Of a stretch of 60,189 nt of DNA, positions 35,075 through 42,903 are shown piece by piece (position 1 is the stretch's first letter; every line of letters begins with the position of its first letter). Location: positions 40,000 to 100,188 of the forward strand of contig NZ_QUAC01000198.1 in assembly GCF_003389455.1 (NCBI RefSeq), written 5' to 3'. Both the position numbers and the translations under genes were made by a program. The notes under the pieces were generated by a model. The model worked only from the letters and a program-made list of their open reading frames with translations, was not told the origin of the DNA and ran no database searches. The DNA is from Streptomyces inhibens. Lineage in GTDB: Bacteria > Actinomycetota > Actinomycetes > Streptomycetales > Streptomycetaceae.

Positions 35075-35961
35075 CCCCTGCCTACCTCACCGCACCCGGC
35101 TACCTGCTCGGCGAGATCGAGCAGGACCACCACGAGATCCCCGGTTTCGCCGCGCGCGCTCGCGAGTACGGCATGCAGCCCGACGCACGGCTGTGGGGCT
35201 GGGGCAAGGTCCGCCGCACCGAGAAGCCGCTGGAGGAACTGGTCATCGAGACCGGAAAGACGGTCATCGACTCGGCGGACGTGGACTTCCTGGTGTTGTG
35301 CTCGACGCGGTTCCCCGGCGACGCGCACACCCATGGCGGGTTCATGGAGACGATCATGAGCGGCCTCGGTCTGGACTGCGCCTTCCTCGGCCTGACCCTC
35401 AACCGATGCACCAACCTGGTGACCGGGCTCGGCGTGGCCGAGGCCTTCGTCCGGACCGGCACGTACCGCAACGTCCTGGTGATCACCGCGGACCGTTGCG
35501 CCACGGAGTCCGAACGGATGGAGAACTTCGCCCTCTTCAGCGACGGCGCCGCCGGCTGCCTGGTCACCGCGCGACCGGGTGACTACGAGATCCTGGGCTC
35601 GGCCGGAGCACAGGACATACGGACACTGGACTGGGGCAACGAAATCAGCGCGGACCTGTCGCGGCAGGTCAACGACATCCTGCTGACCCCACACGGACTG
35701 GCCCCCGGCGACCTGGCCGGTGTGCTGCACAGCAACCTGTACACCCCGATCGTCGTGATGAAGGAACGGCTGGCCGGCTTCACGCTCGCGCAACTCGACA
35801 CCGCCAACACCGCCCGGACCGGCCACTGCTTCGCCGCCGACCCGCTGATCAATCTCGTCGACCGCCGCACCGAACCAGGTGGGTACTACCTGCTCGCCGC
35901 GAGCGTGCCGGGTTCCCGCGCCGCCATGTTGCTGCACAAACCCACCACGGCCATGAGCTGA
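35071..35961 (+). CDS. KAS III-like acyltransferase
   Basis: A 296-residue thiolase-fold protein of the ketoacyl-ACP synthase III type. The nucleophile Cys113 lies in LTLNRCTNLVTGLGVAEAF. His220 lies in GVLHSNLYTPI, matching the family's second catalytic residue. At the third position the family has GNTSAAS, but here TGHCFAAD leaves no Asn. Cys-His proteins lacking the Asn tend to transfer acyl groups to an O or N acceptor (CerJ-like) rather than form C-C bonds by decarboxylation. It is about 30 residues shorter than FabH. It probably moves a carrier-bound acyl group within the pathway. Translation is coupled to the gene before it. Confidence 0.8.
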   Translation: MTPAYLTAPGYLLGEIEQDHHEIPGFAARAREYGMQPDARLWGWGKVRRTEKPLEELVIETGKTVIDSADVDFLVLCSTRFPGDAHTHGGFMETIMSGLGLDCAFLGLTLNRCTNLVTGLGVAEAFVRTGTYRNVLVITADRCATESERMENFALFSDGAAGCLVTARPGDYEILGSAGAQDIRTLDWGNEISADLSRQVNDILLTPHGLAPGDLAGVLHSNLYTPIVVMKERLAGFTLAQLDTANTARTGHCFAADPLINLVDRRTEPGGYYLLAASVPGSRAAMLLHKPTTAMS

Positions 35962-35991
35962 ACAGCCTGAGGACAGTGTCCGGAGGTTTCC

Positions 35992-38163
35992 ATGTCTGCT
36001 TTCGCCTTACCCGACCCATTCGTCGTAGCGCAGCTGTCCACTTCCGAGTTCGACCCGGCCACCGCGGCGTTGGCCGACGAGGTGATCGCCGCGGGCCCCG
36101 AGTCCGTCTACCACCGGCTGGTCGGCGACCAGGAGTCCGAGGTGGTGTTCCTCCTTGCCCGGCACGTGCTGAAAGGTTTCTTCAGCGCCTCGGAGGAGCC
36201 GACCGTCCAGGACGCCGGTGAGCAGAAGGCCGAGGGCATCGCCGCACGGACAGCCCAGGTGCGCCGGCACATCACCGGGATGCTGCAACCGTTGCGCGAA
36301 GCCGAAACCCGGGTGCGCGACGCCGTGCTGGCACAGCGTGCGCCGCTGGCGCTGATCGGGGGCTGCTGGCTCGACTCGGTCTCCCAGCCCGCCACCCAAC
36401 CCGCGACCGTGGTGAACCAGTTGGTGCGCCATCAGTTCGTCTGGCGCGGCGAAGGCAACCCCCGGCGCGGGCTGCACCAGCTGCGCGGGCGCGCACTGGA
36501 AGAACAGGGCGTGTTCCTGCCGGATGTCACGGCGCCGGATTTCCTGCGGCAGGCGGAGGCCCGGTCGCTCACCGCGTGGCACGGCGCCTACTACCTCGGC
36601 CTGGCCAAGCTGCCGGCGACATTCCTGCCCGAGGTGGTCGGCACGCACTACGTCATGGCCGCGCTCGGCATCGACGAACTGCTGCTCGGCACACGGCCCA
36701 TGCTCACCGAAGCCGACCTGCGGGCCACCCTCGCCGACTACCTCGCACTGGCCCCGCCGCCGGTCAGGCGCAGGCTGTACGCCGCGGTCACCCGCACCCT
36801 GGCGATGGAACTGGACCATGCGCGCCTGCTCGCCGACGTCGCCGAATGGCATGCGGGCCTTTCCCTGGACGCACAGGTGGCGCGGATCGTGGCCAGGCAT
36901 GCCCCGTTCGCGGGCAAGCAGCACCGCAACGTCCGCATCGGCGGCAGGCCGCTGACCGAACGGTTCGACGATCCCGCCTTCGACCTGGCCGCGTTCCTCG
37001 CCGACTTCCGGGCGTCGCCCCAGATGAAGCCGCGTGACGGCGGGTGCCGGTTCCTGCGGGCCATCAAGTTCGGCGGTCCCATGTTCGGCATCTTCGACGA
37101 GCGCGAAGCGGCGACCTTCCAGCGGTGGGCCGAGGCGATCGCCGCGGGGGACCCGCCCGACATCGAGCTCACCCCGAACACGGCCGGTGACGACGCAGCG
37201 CGCGCGCTCGCGGCGGCGATCAGGCCGACCCCGCCCGACGTAGAGGTCCGGACCGCCACCCGCGGCGACGACCGCGCATTCCTCCACCGGCTGGTCAACA
37301 TCGAGAACTTCCCCAACGCCCTGGCCCTCGCCCGCGCGAACGCCGAGGAAGGACTCGCCCGCGCCGAAGTCCTCTTCGAGCACGGCGGTGACGGCGTCCT
37401 CACCGACGCGAGCTGGTTCGACTACTCGCCCTCGGCGCTGAACGAGCGCGTCGACCGCATCTACTGGGACAAGCTGGTCAACCCGTACCAGCCACTGACC
37501 GAGATCCCGGACCGCGACGAGGTGGTCTTCGGTCAGAAGACCTTCGCGCTCGGCAGCATGATCGACGGCGCATGGGCCCACCGCATCGGCGCGACCGGCC
37601 GCTACACCCGCCGCAGTGACGGCATGCTCTACTCGATCTACGCCGACGAGATGGGCCGTGGCGACGTCGGCAAGAACCACATCACCCTGATCTACCAGGT
37701 GCTCGCCAGTCTGGGCATCGAGGTGCCGCACATCCGCGACACCGCTTTCCTCGACCAGGACGAACTGCCCGATCACCTCTACGGGTTCTCGCTGTTCCAG
37801 CTCAGCCTCGCGCTGTTCCCGGACTCGCTCTACGACGAGATCCTCGGCTACAACCTGGGAATCGAGATGTTCGGGCTCGGCACCCAGCGCATGCACGAGA
37901 TGCAGAAGCTGCGCCGCCACGGTTTCGACGTCGCCTACGAGGAGGCGCATCTCTCCATCGACAACCTCTCCGCCGGTCACGCACGGCAGTCGGCCGAGAT
38001 CATCATCGCCTACCTGCACGATGTGGCGACGCTGTCCGGAGCCGACGCGGTGGCCTCGCACTGGCGGCGGATCTGGCGCGGCTACGCCTCGTTCGCCTAC
38101 TTCGTCGAGCACGAGCTGGTGGCCGGCCTCGCCCGGCGCGAGCCGGTGGACGTGGTCATCTGA
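35992..38163 (+). CDS. Heme-oxygenase-like diiron oxidase (HDO), large form
   Basis: A 723-residue protein of the iron-containing redox enzyme family. The C-terminal 200 residues show the HDO ligand pattern: Glu553 and His563 ten residues apart in YADEMGRGDVGKNH, Glu616/Glu625 in the next helix and His653/Asp657 four apart in HLSID, then His663. This spacing mirrors the diiron site of SznF, which oxidises N atoms. The N-terminal 500 residues are mostly helical (GGCWLDSVSQPATQPATVVNQ, TAWHGAYYLGLAKLPATFLPE) and may hold a second, degenerate copy. In a hydrazine pathway it is a good candidate for N-oxidation or desaturation. CCGGAGG precedes the ATG. Codon 6 is TTA. Confidence 0.75.
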   Translation: MSAFALPDPFVVAQLSTSEFDPATAALADEVIAAGPESVYHRLVGDQESEVVFLLARHVLKGFFSASEEPTVQDAGEQKAEGIAARTAQVRRHITGMLQPLREAETRVRDAVLAQRAPLALIGGCWLDSVSQPATQPATVVNQLVRHQFVWRGEGNPRRGLHQLRGRALEEQGVFLPDVTAPDFLRQAEARSLTAWHGAYYLGLAKLPATFLPEVVGTHYVMAALGIDELLLGTRPMLTEADLRATLADYLALAPPPVRRRLYAAVTRTLAMELDHARLLADVAEWHAGLSLDAQVARIVARHAPFAGKQHRNVRIGGRPLTERFDDPAFDLAAFLADFRASPQMKPRDGGCRFLRAIKFGGPMFGIFDEREAATFQRWAEAIAAGDPPDIELTPNTAGDDAARALAAAIRPTPPDVEVRTATRGDDRAFLHRLVNIENFPNALALARANAEEGLARAEVLFEHGGDGVLTDASWFDYSPSALNERVDRIYWDKLVNPYQPLTEIPDRDEVVFGQKTFALGSMIDGAWAHRIGATGRYTRRSDGMLYSIYADEMGRGDVGKNHITLIYQVLASLGIEVPHIRDTAFLDQDELPDHLYGFSLFQLSLALFPDSLYDEILGYNLGIEMFGLGTQRMHEMQKLRRHGFDVAYEEAHLSIDNLSAGHARQSAEIIIAYLHDVATLSGADAVASHWRRIWRGYASFAYFVEHELVAGLARREPVDVVI

Positions 38164-39344
38164 TGACCGCGACCGTGCCCCCGAGCACCTTCGACACACG
38201 GATACTCGCACTGCCCCTGTACGAGGATCACCACCGCGAGCTGGCCCAGCGCCTGGTGACATGGTGTGCGGAGCACCGGGCCCTGCTCGCCGGTGACGGC
38301 CGGCCGGAAGCGGCCGGCCTGCGTATCCTCCGCGCGCTCGGCGACGCGGGCTGGCTGGCGTTCCTCGACGGCGGCCCCGACGACTACCGCGCATTGTGCC
38401 TGGCGCGGGAGGCACTGGCGTACTGCGGAGATCTCGCCGACTTCGCGTTCTCCATCCAGGCGTTGGCGGCCACCCCGATCCGCCGCTTGGGCACCGACGA
38501 CCAGCGCCGCCGGTATCTGCCGGGCCTTGCCGCGGGCACGCTGTGCGGCGCCTTCGCGGTGTCCGAGGAGTCGGCGGGTTCGGATGTCGCCGCGATCGGG
38601 CTGGACGCGCGCGAGACCGAGGCCGGCTGGGTGCTCAACGGCGGTAAGGCGTGGATCGCCAACGCGGGTGTCGCCGACGTGTACACGGTGATCGCGCGTA
38701 CCGGTCCCGGGCCGGGCGCCTTCGGGCTCACCGCGTTCCTGGTGCCCGCGACCACGCCCGGCCTGCACATCGAGCCGGTGCCGATGATCGCTCCGCGGGC
38801 CTTCGGCCACCTGGTGTTCGACGACTGCCCGCTGCCGCGGGAGGCGGTGCTCGGCAGGCGTGGCGGCGGGTTCCCGATCGCGATGGAGGTGCTGGACCGG
38901 TTCCGGATGACCGTCGGCGCCGCCGCGCTCGGCTTCGCCCGCCGGGCCGCCGACGCGGCGCTGGCCAGGGCCCGGGACCGGCCGATGCTCGGCGGGAAGC
39001 TGTTCGACCTGCCCACGGTGCGCGCCACGTTCGCCGACATGGAGGTCAAGCTGGACGCGGCCGCGCTGCTGGTGGCCCGGTCGGCCTGGGAGATCGACCA
39101 CGGCGGCCCCCGCTACGCCAGGCACTCCTCGGTGGCCAAGCTCTACGCCACCGAGGCCGCACAGGAGATCGTGGACAGCGCGGTGCAGATCTTCGGAGCG
39201 GCCGGGCTGGTCCGCGACAGTCTGCTGGAGCGGCTGTACCGGCAGATCCGGTCGCTGCGGATCTACGAGGGCTCCTCGGAAGTGCAGCAGGCGATCATCG
39301 CGTCGGCGATCGATCCGAACCGGACACACCGGGGGGCACCATGA
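38163..39344 (+). CDS. Acyl-CoA/acyl-ACP dehydrogenase
   Basis: A 393-residue flavin dehydrogenase. AFAVSEESAGSDVAAIGLDA and WVLNGGKAWIANAGVADVYTV form the FAD-binding middle domain. LRIYEGSSEVQQAIIASAI carries the likely catalytic Glu. In biosynthetic clusters this family often works on carrier-bound substrates, and in hydrazine pathways such an enzyme could convert a hydrazinoacetyl thioester to a hydrazone. Its ATG overlaps the HDO stop (TGATG) and its own stop overlaps the P450 start, so it is tightly coupled to both oxidases. Confidence 0.9.
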   Translation: MTATVPPSTFDTRILALPLYEDHHRELAQRLVTWCAEHRALLAGDGRPEAAGLRILRALGDAGWLAFLDGGPDDYRALCLAREALAYCGDLADFAFSIQALAATPIRRLGTDDQRRRYLPGLAAGTLCGAFAVSEESAGSDVAAIGLDARETEAGWVLNGGKAWIANAGVADVYTVIARTGPGPGAFGLTAFLVPATTPGLHIEPVPMIAPRAFGHLVFDDCPLPREAVLGRRGGGFPIAMEVLDRFRMTVGAAALGFARRAADAALARARDRPMLGGKLFDLPTVRATFADMEVKLDAAALLVARSAWEIDHGGPRYARHSSVAKLYATEAAQEIVDSAVQIFGAAGLVRDSLLERLYRQIRSLRIYEGSSEVQQAIIASAIDPNRTHRGAP

Positions 39345-40447
39345 CGCAGCCACATCCCGCGACGCCGACCACGGCGGCCACCCACCCCGACCCCTATCCG
39401 TTCTATGCCGACCTGGTGGCCAACCGGCCGTTCGGCTACGACGCCGGCAGCGGGCTGTGGGTGGCGGCCGGCGCGTCGGCGGTGTCCGAGGTGCTCGCCG
39501 ATCCGGCCTGCCGGGTCCGGCCGGGTACCGAGCCGGTGCCGCGCGGCATCCTCGGCACCCCGGCCGGCGAGGTGTTCGGCGAGCTGGTCCGGATGACCGA
39601 CGGTGCCCCGCAGGTGCGCCGCAAGCAGGCCCTGCTATCGGCGCTGAACACGATCAGCGAGGAGCAGGTCGTCGCGCTGGCCGCGGAGCAGGCGGGCAAG
39701 GCGACCGACTGGACGGACCTCCAATTCGGGGTGCCCGCACGGGTGGTGGCCACGCTGCTCGGCCTTGCCGGGGACCTCCCGGATGAGGCGGCCCGGCTCA
39801 TCGGCGAGTTCGTCCGGTGCGTGCCCGCCTCGGCCACCGCAAAGGACCAGGCGGCCGCGGCCGCCGCGGCCGCACGGCTGCTCGACCTGCTCGGCCCGCA
39901 CCTGCGCGCCGGGAGCGGCGGCCTGATCGGCGAGCTGGTCCGCCTCGCCGCCCGCGACGACTGGCCAACAACCGCTCCGCTGCTCGCCAATGTGATCGGC
40001 CTGCTGTCGCAGACCTATGACGCCACAGCGGGGCTGGTCGGCAACACCCTGCTCGCGCTGGCCCGCCACGGACAGCCGGACGATCTCCCGGCCTTCGTCG
40101 CCGAGGTGGTCCGCCACGACGCGCCCATCCAGAACACCCGCCGCTTCGTGGCGACCGCGACCACCGTCGCCGGCCACGAAGTCCCGGCGGGCTCGGCGAT
40201 CCTGCTGCTGCTCGCCGCGGCCAACCGCGACCCGATGGCCAACCCCGATCCCCATGCGTTCCGCCCCGGCCGGGCGGACCCGCAGGTGTTCACCTTCGGC
40301 CGGGGTGCCCACCGGTGTCCCGGACATGCCGTGGCCGCCGCGATCACCATCGGCGTGACCGCCACGGTGACCGGGGCGCCCTCACCCAAGGGCTACCGGC
40401 CCTCACCCAACGCCCGCATCCCCGTCCTGAAAGGGCAACTCGGATGA
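39341..40447 (+). CDS. Cytochrome P450 with a modified I-helix
   Basis: A 368-residue P450, about 30 residues shorter than usual. The heme loop FTFGRGAHRCPGHAVA is intact, and the ExxR of helix K is EVVR. The I-helix reads LLSQTYDATAGL. The acid is kept as Asp, but the conserved oxygen-activating Thr is Ala. Such changes occur in P450s that do not perform plain hydroxylation. It lies between the dehydrogenase and the N-hydroxylase, each overlapping by 4 nt, so its substrate is probably a pathway intermediate. No ferredoxin or reductase gene is nearby. Confidence 0.85.
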   Translation: MTQPHPATPTTAATHPDPYPFYADLVANRPFGYDAGSGLWVAAGASAVSEVLADPACRVRPGTEPVPRGILGTPAGEVFGELVRMTDGAPQVRRKQALLSALNTISEEQVVALAAEQAGKATDWTDLQFGVPARVVATLLGLAGDLPDEAARLIGEFVRCVPASATAKDQAAAAAAAARLLDLLGPHLRAGSGGLIGELVRLAARDDWPTTAPLLANVIGLLSQTYDATAGLVGNTLLALARHGQPDDLPAFVAEVVRHDAPIQNTRRFVATATTVAGHEVPAGSAILLLLAAANRDPMANPDPHAFRPGRADPQVFTFGRGAHRCPGHAVAAAITIGVTATVTGAPSPKGYRPSPNARIPVLKGQLG

Positions 40448-40539
40448 CTCGATCACGGCTCAGGTACGAGGAGCGCGGCACCGAACGGAGAGCGGAACTC
40501 ACACTGTCCTCGACCGGAAACGGGGGCGTCGGAAAATGA
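40444..40539 (+). CDS. 31-residue ORF coupled to genes on both sides
   Basis: The ATG overlaps the P450 stop (ATGA) and its TGA overlaps the ATG of the N-hydroxylase (ATGA). AAAGGG lies 9 nt upstream. The peptide is charged (MTRSRLRYEERGTERRAELT) with a Gly-rich tail (GNGGVGK) and has no cysteine or signal. It may be a coupling peptide that carries ribosomes across the 88-nt gap, a small structural partner, or a substrate peptide. No homologue is recognised. Confidence 0.5.
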   Translation: MTRSRLRYEERGTERRAELTLSSTGNGGVGK

Positions 40540-41837
40540 CCGACAAGCATTTCGGGGTGCTCGGCATCGGTGCCGGTCCGGCCAATCTCAGTCTGGCCGC
40601 GCTGCTGTACCCGCACCGGGACCTGCCCAGCCTGTTCCTCGACCGCAAGGAAGCCTTCGGCTGGCACGACGGCCAGCAGATCCCCAGCACGTCACTGCAG
40701 GTGTCGATGTTGAAGGACCTGGTCAGCCTGGCCGATCCGACCAGCAAGTTCTCGTTCCTGAACTATCTGCACGACCAGGGGCGGATCTATCACTTCATCA
40801 ATGCCCAGTTCGACGCCGTGCCCCGGCAGGAGTTCCGCAACTACCTGGAATGGGCAACCTGGCGCATGAAGAACATCGTGTTCGGCGAGGAAGTACGGTC
40901 GGTCGATTTCGACGGCGTGTTCAAGGTGCGCACCGACGAACGGGTGCTCACCGCGGACAACATCTCCCTCGGCGTCGGCAGCCAGCCATGGATTCCGCCG
41001 GCCGGACAGGGCTGGCATGCGCCCAGCCAGTTCCATGTGTGCGACTTCGTCGACAAGGCCGTCGATCTCGGTGGCAAGCGCGTCGTGGTGGTGGGTGGCG
41101 GGCAGTCGGGCGCCGAGGCGTTCCTCGATCTGATCTCCCGTCAAGGCGGCGAACTGCCCAGCCGGGTCTCGTGGTTCTCCCGGCGCAGCAACTTCCTGCC
41201 GATCGACGACTCACCGTTCACCAATGACTTCTACATGCCGTCCTATTCGGAGTACTTCTACGGCCTGGAGCGAGCGACCCGTGAGCGGATCAACCAGGAG
41301 AACGTCCTCTCCAGCGACGGCATCTCCGAGTCGACGCTGCGCGCGATCTACCAGCAGACCTACCACCACCGGTTCATCGCGCGCTCGCCCGGTCTGATCA
41401 GGCTGTACCCGAACCGCGAGATCACGGGCGTGGCCCAGGCCGGTGCGGGGTGGGAGCTGACGGTGGTCAACAAGGACCGGCCCGACGGACCCCAGCATGT
41501 GACGACCGACGTGATCGTCTGGTCGACCGGCTTCCGCACCGGACTGCTGGAACTGCTCGCCCCGTTGGCGGACCGGCTCGACCGGTACGACGGCGAGTAC
41601 CAGGTGGACCGGGACTACGCGGTGCGCTGGGACGGCCCCGAGGACCACAACATCTTCATCCAGAACGGGACCCCCGCCCAGCGTGGTCTCGCCGACAAGA
41701 ACCTGAGCCTGCTGGCGTGGCGCAGCCAGCGCATCGTCGACCGCCTGCGCGGTGTGCAGCGGGAAGAACAGCTCTCCTCCTTCGTCGAGTGGGCGAACGA
41801 GGGCAGCGAGGACGGCGAGCTGCAAGGGAGGGTATGA
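40536..41837 (+). CDS. L-lysine/L-ornithine N-monooxygenase
   Basis: A 433-residue flavin- and NADPH-dependent N-hydroxylase of the IucD/PvdA/SidA type. GIGAGPANLSLAALL is the FAD loop, QVSMLKDLVSLADPTSKFSF the substrate-side signature, VVVVGGGQSGAEAFLDL the NADPH loop and DVIVWSTGFRTG the C-terminal ATGY-like motif. In N-N bond pathways such as s56-p1 and triacsin this enzyme makes N6-hydroxylysine, which the neighbouring cupin-MetRS joins to glycine. Its position beside those two partners makes this role much likelier than hydroxamate siderophore synthesis. Lysine versus ornithine cannot be decided by eye; known partners favour lysine. Confidence 0.92.
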   Translation: MTDKHFGVLGIGAGPANLSLAALLYPHRDLPSLFLDRKEAFGWHDGQQIPSTSLQVSMLKDLVSLADPTSKFSFLNYLHDQGRIYHFINAQFDAVPRQEFRNYLEWATWRMKNIVFGEEVRSVDFDGVFKVRTDERVLTADNISLGVGSQPWIPPAGQGWHAPSQFHVCDFVDKAVDLGGKRVVVVGGGQSGAEAFLDLISRQGGELPSRVSWFSRRSNFLPIDDSPFTNDFYMPSYSEYFYGLERATRERINQENVLSSDGISESTLRAIYQQTYHHRFIARSPGLIRLYPNREITGVAQAGAGWELTVVNKDRPDGPQHVTTDVIVWSTGFRTGLLELLAPLADRLDRYDGEYQVDRDYAVRWDGPEDHNIFIQNGTPAQRGLADKNLSLLAWRSQRIVDRLRGVQREEQLSSFVEWANEGSEDGELQGRV

Positions 41838-41838
41838 G

Positions 41839-42903
41839 ATGGATCTGGGCACAGTCGCGGTGATCGGTGGGGGCATCATCGGCTCCCTGGTGGCCAGGCA
41901 GATCATCCATCAGCACCCGGCCGGCACGGTGCTGCTCCTCGAACGGGACTCGGTCGGCTGCGGCGCCAGCAGGCGTTCGGCCGGACTGCACTTCCCGCGC
42001 GGCGCGAGCGAGCGGGTGCGCCGGATGTCGGGATACAGCCAGGAGTTCTACGAAAAACTCAAGGCCGACCGGCCCACTTCACCGATCTATCCCGTCGGTA
42101 TGTCGGTGCTGTCGCAAGCCGGCCAGGGCGATCTGGAAAGGATCTACACCGAGCCGGTCCGCCGTGACGATTCCCCGATCGCGCTGGATGCCTGCGGCGC
42201 CGAGGTCCGTGTGCCGCCGCACCTGTCGGTGTGGGACGTCAAGGGCGCGCAGTATGCCGATGTGCACCGCCTGGTCCAGGCGCTCGTCACCGATCTGCGC
42301 CCGCGTGTCGGCGTACGCGAGGGAGTCCGTGTCACCGCGCTCGATCCGGGCGGCTCCGGTGTGGGGCTCTCGCTCAGCACGGGTGAGCGGTTGACCGTCG
42401 ACCGGGTGGTGCTCGCGCCGGGACCGTGGCTGAACGCGCCCGCATGGGCCGATCTGGTCGCGCCGATCGGAGCGCGCATCAAGAAGATCGTCGCCCTGCA
42501 CATCGACCAGCCCGCGGACGAGACCGACCGGGCGCTGGTCTTCCACGACGAGGACGCCTTCCTGCTTCCCCTGGCCTACCGGGGGCACTGGCTGTTCAGC
42601 TACACCTGCCAGGACTGGGACGTCGACCCCGACCAGGTCGATGCCGATCTTGTCGCGCACGACGTGGAGCGGGCCCGTGCATGCCTGAGCCGTTACGCGC
42701 CCTCGCTCGCGCTGCGTTGCACGTCCGGGCGCGTGTTCTGCGACGCCTACAGCGTTTCCGGGCAGCCGCTGGTGCGCCGGCTCGACCCGGATGGCCGGGT
42801 GGTGTTCGCGGGCGCGGCCAACGGATCCGGCTACCGCCTCGCCCCGGCCATCGCGGCCGAGGCCGTCCAGTTGTTGGGCACGAGCGTGAAAGGGAGTGTG
42901 TGA
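41839..42903 (+). CDS. FAD-dependent amine oxidase (glycine oxidase/DAO-like) releasing hydrazinoacetate
   Basis: A 354-residue FAD oxidoreductase of the DAO family. VAVIGGGIIGSLVARQIIHQ is the FAD loop and RDSVGCGASRRSAGLHFPRG the flavin-contacting segment with the usual Ser/Gly pattern. The C-terminal GRVVFAGAANGSGYRLAPAIA closes the FAD site. In s56-p1-type pathways an enzyme of this class oxidises the lysine-glycine hydrazine adduct so that hydrazinoacetic acid is set free. GGGAGG precedes the ATG. The stop overlaps the ATG of the hydrazine synthetase (TGATG), so the pair is made together. Confidence 0.88.
   Translation: MDLGTVAVIGGGIIGSLVARQIIHQHPAGTVLLLERDSVGCGASRRSAGLHFPRGASERVRRMSGYSQEFYEKLKADRPTSPIYPVGMSVLSQAGQGDLERIYTEPVRRDDSPIALDACGAEVRVPPHLSVWDVKGAQYADVHRLVQALVTDLRPRVGVREGVRVTALDPGGSGVGLSLSTGERLTVDRVVLAPGPWLNAPAWADLVAPIGARIKKIVALHIDQPADETDRALVFHDEDAFLLPLAYRGHWLFSYTCQDWDVDPDQVDADLVAHDVERARACLSRYAPSLALRCTSGRVFCDAYSVSGQPLVRRLDPDGRVVFAGAANGSGYRLAPAIAAEAVQLLGTSVKGSV

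Noticed and set aside
40536..41837. Hydroxamate siderophore N-hydroxylase
   Set aside because: No IucA/IucC or acyl-CoA transferase gene accompanies it here; the cupin-MetRS partner explains it better.
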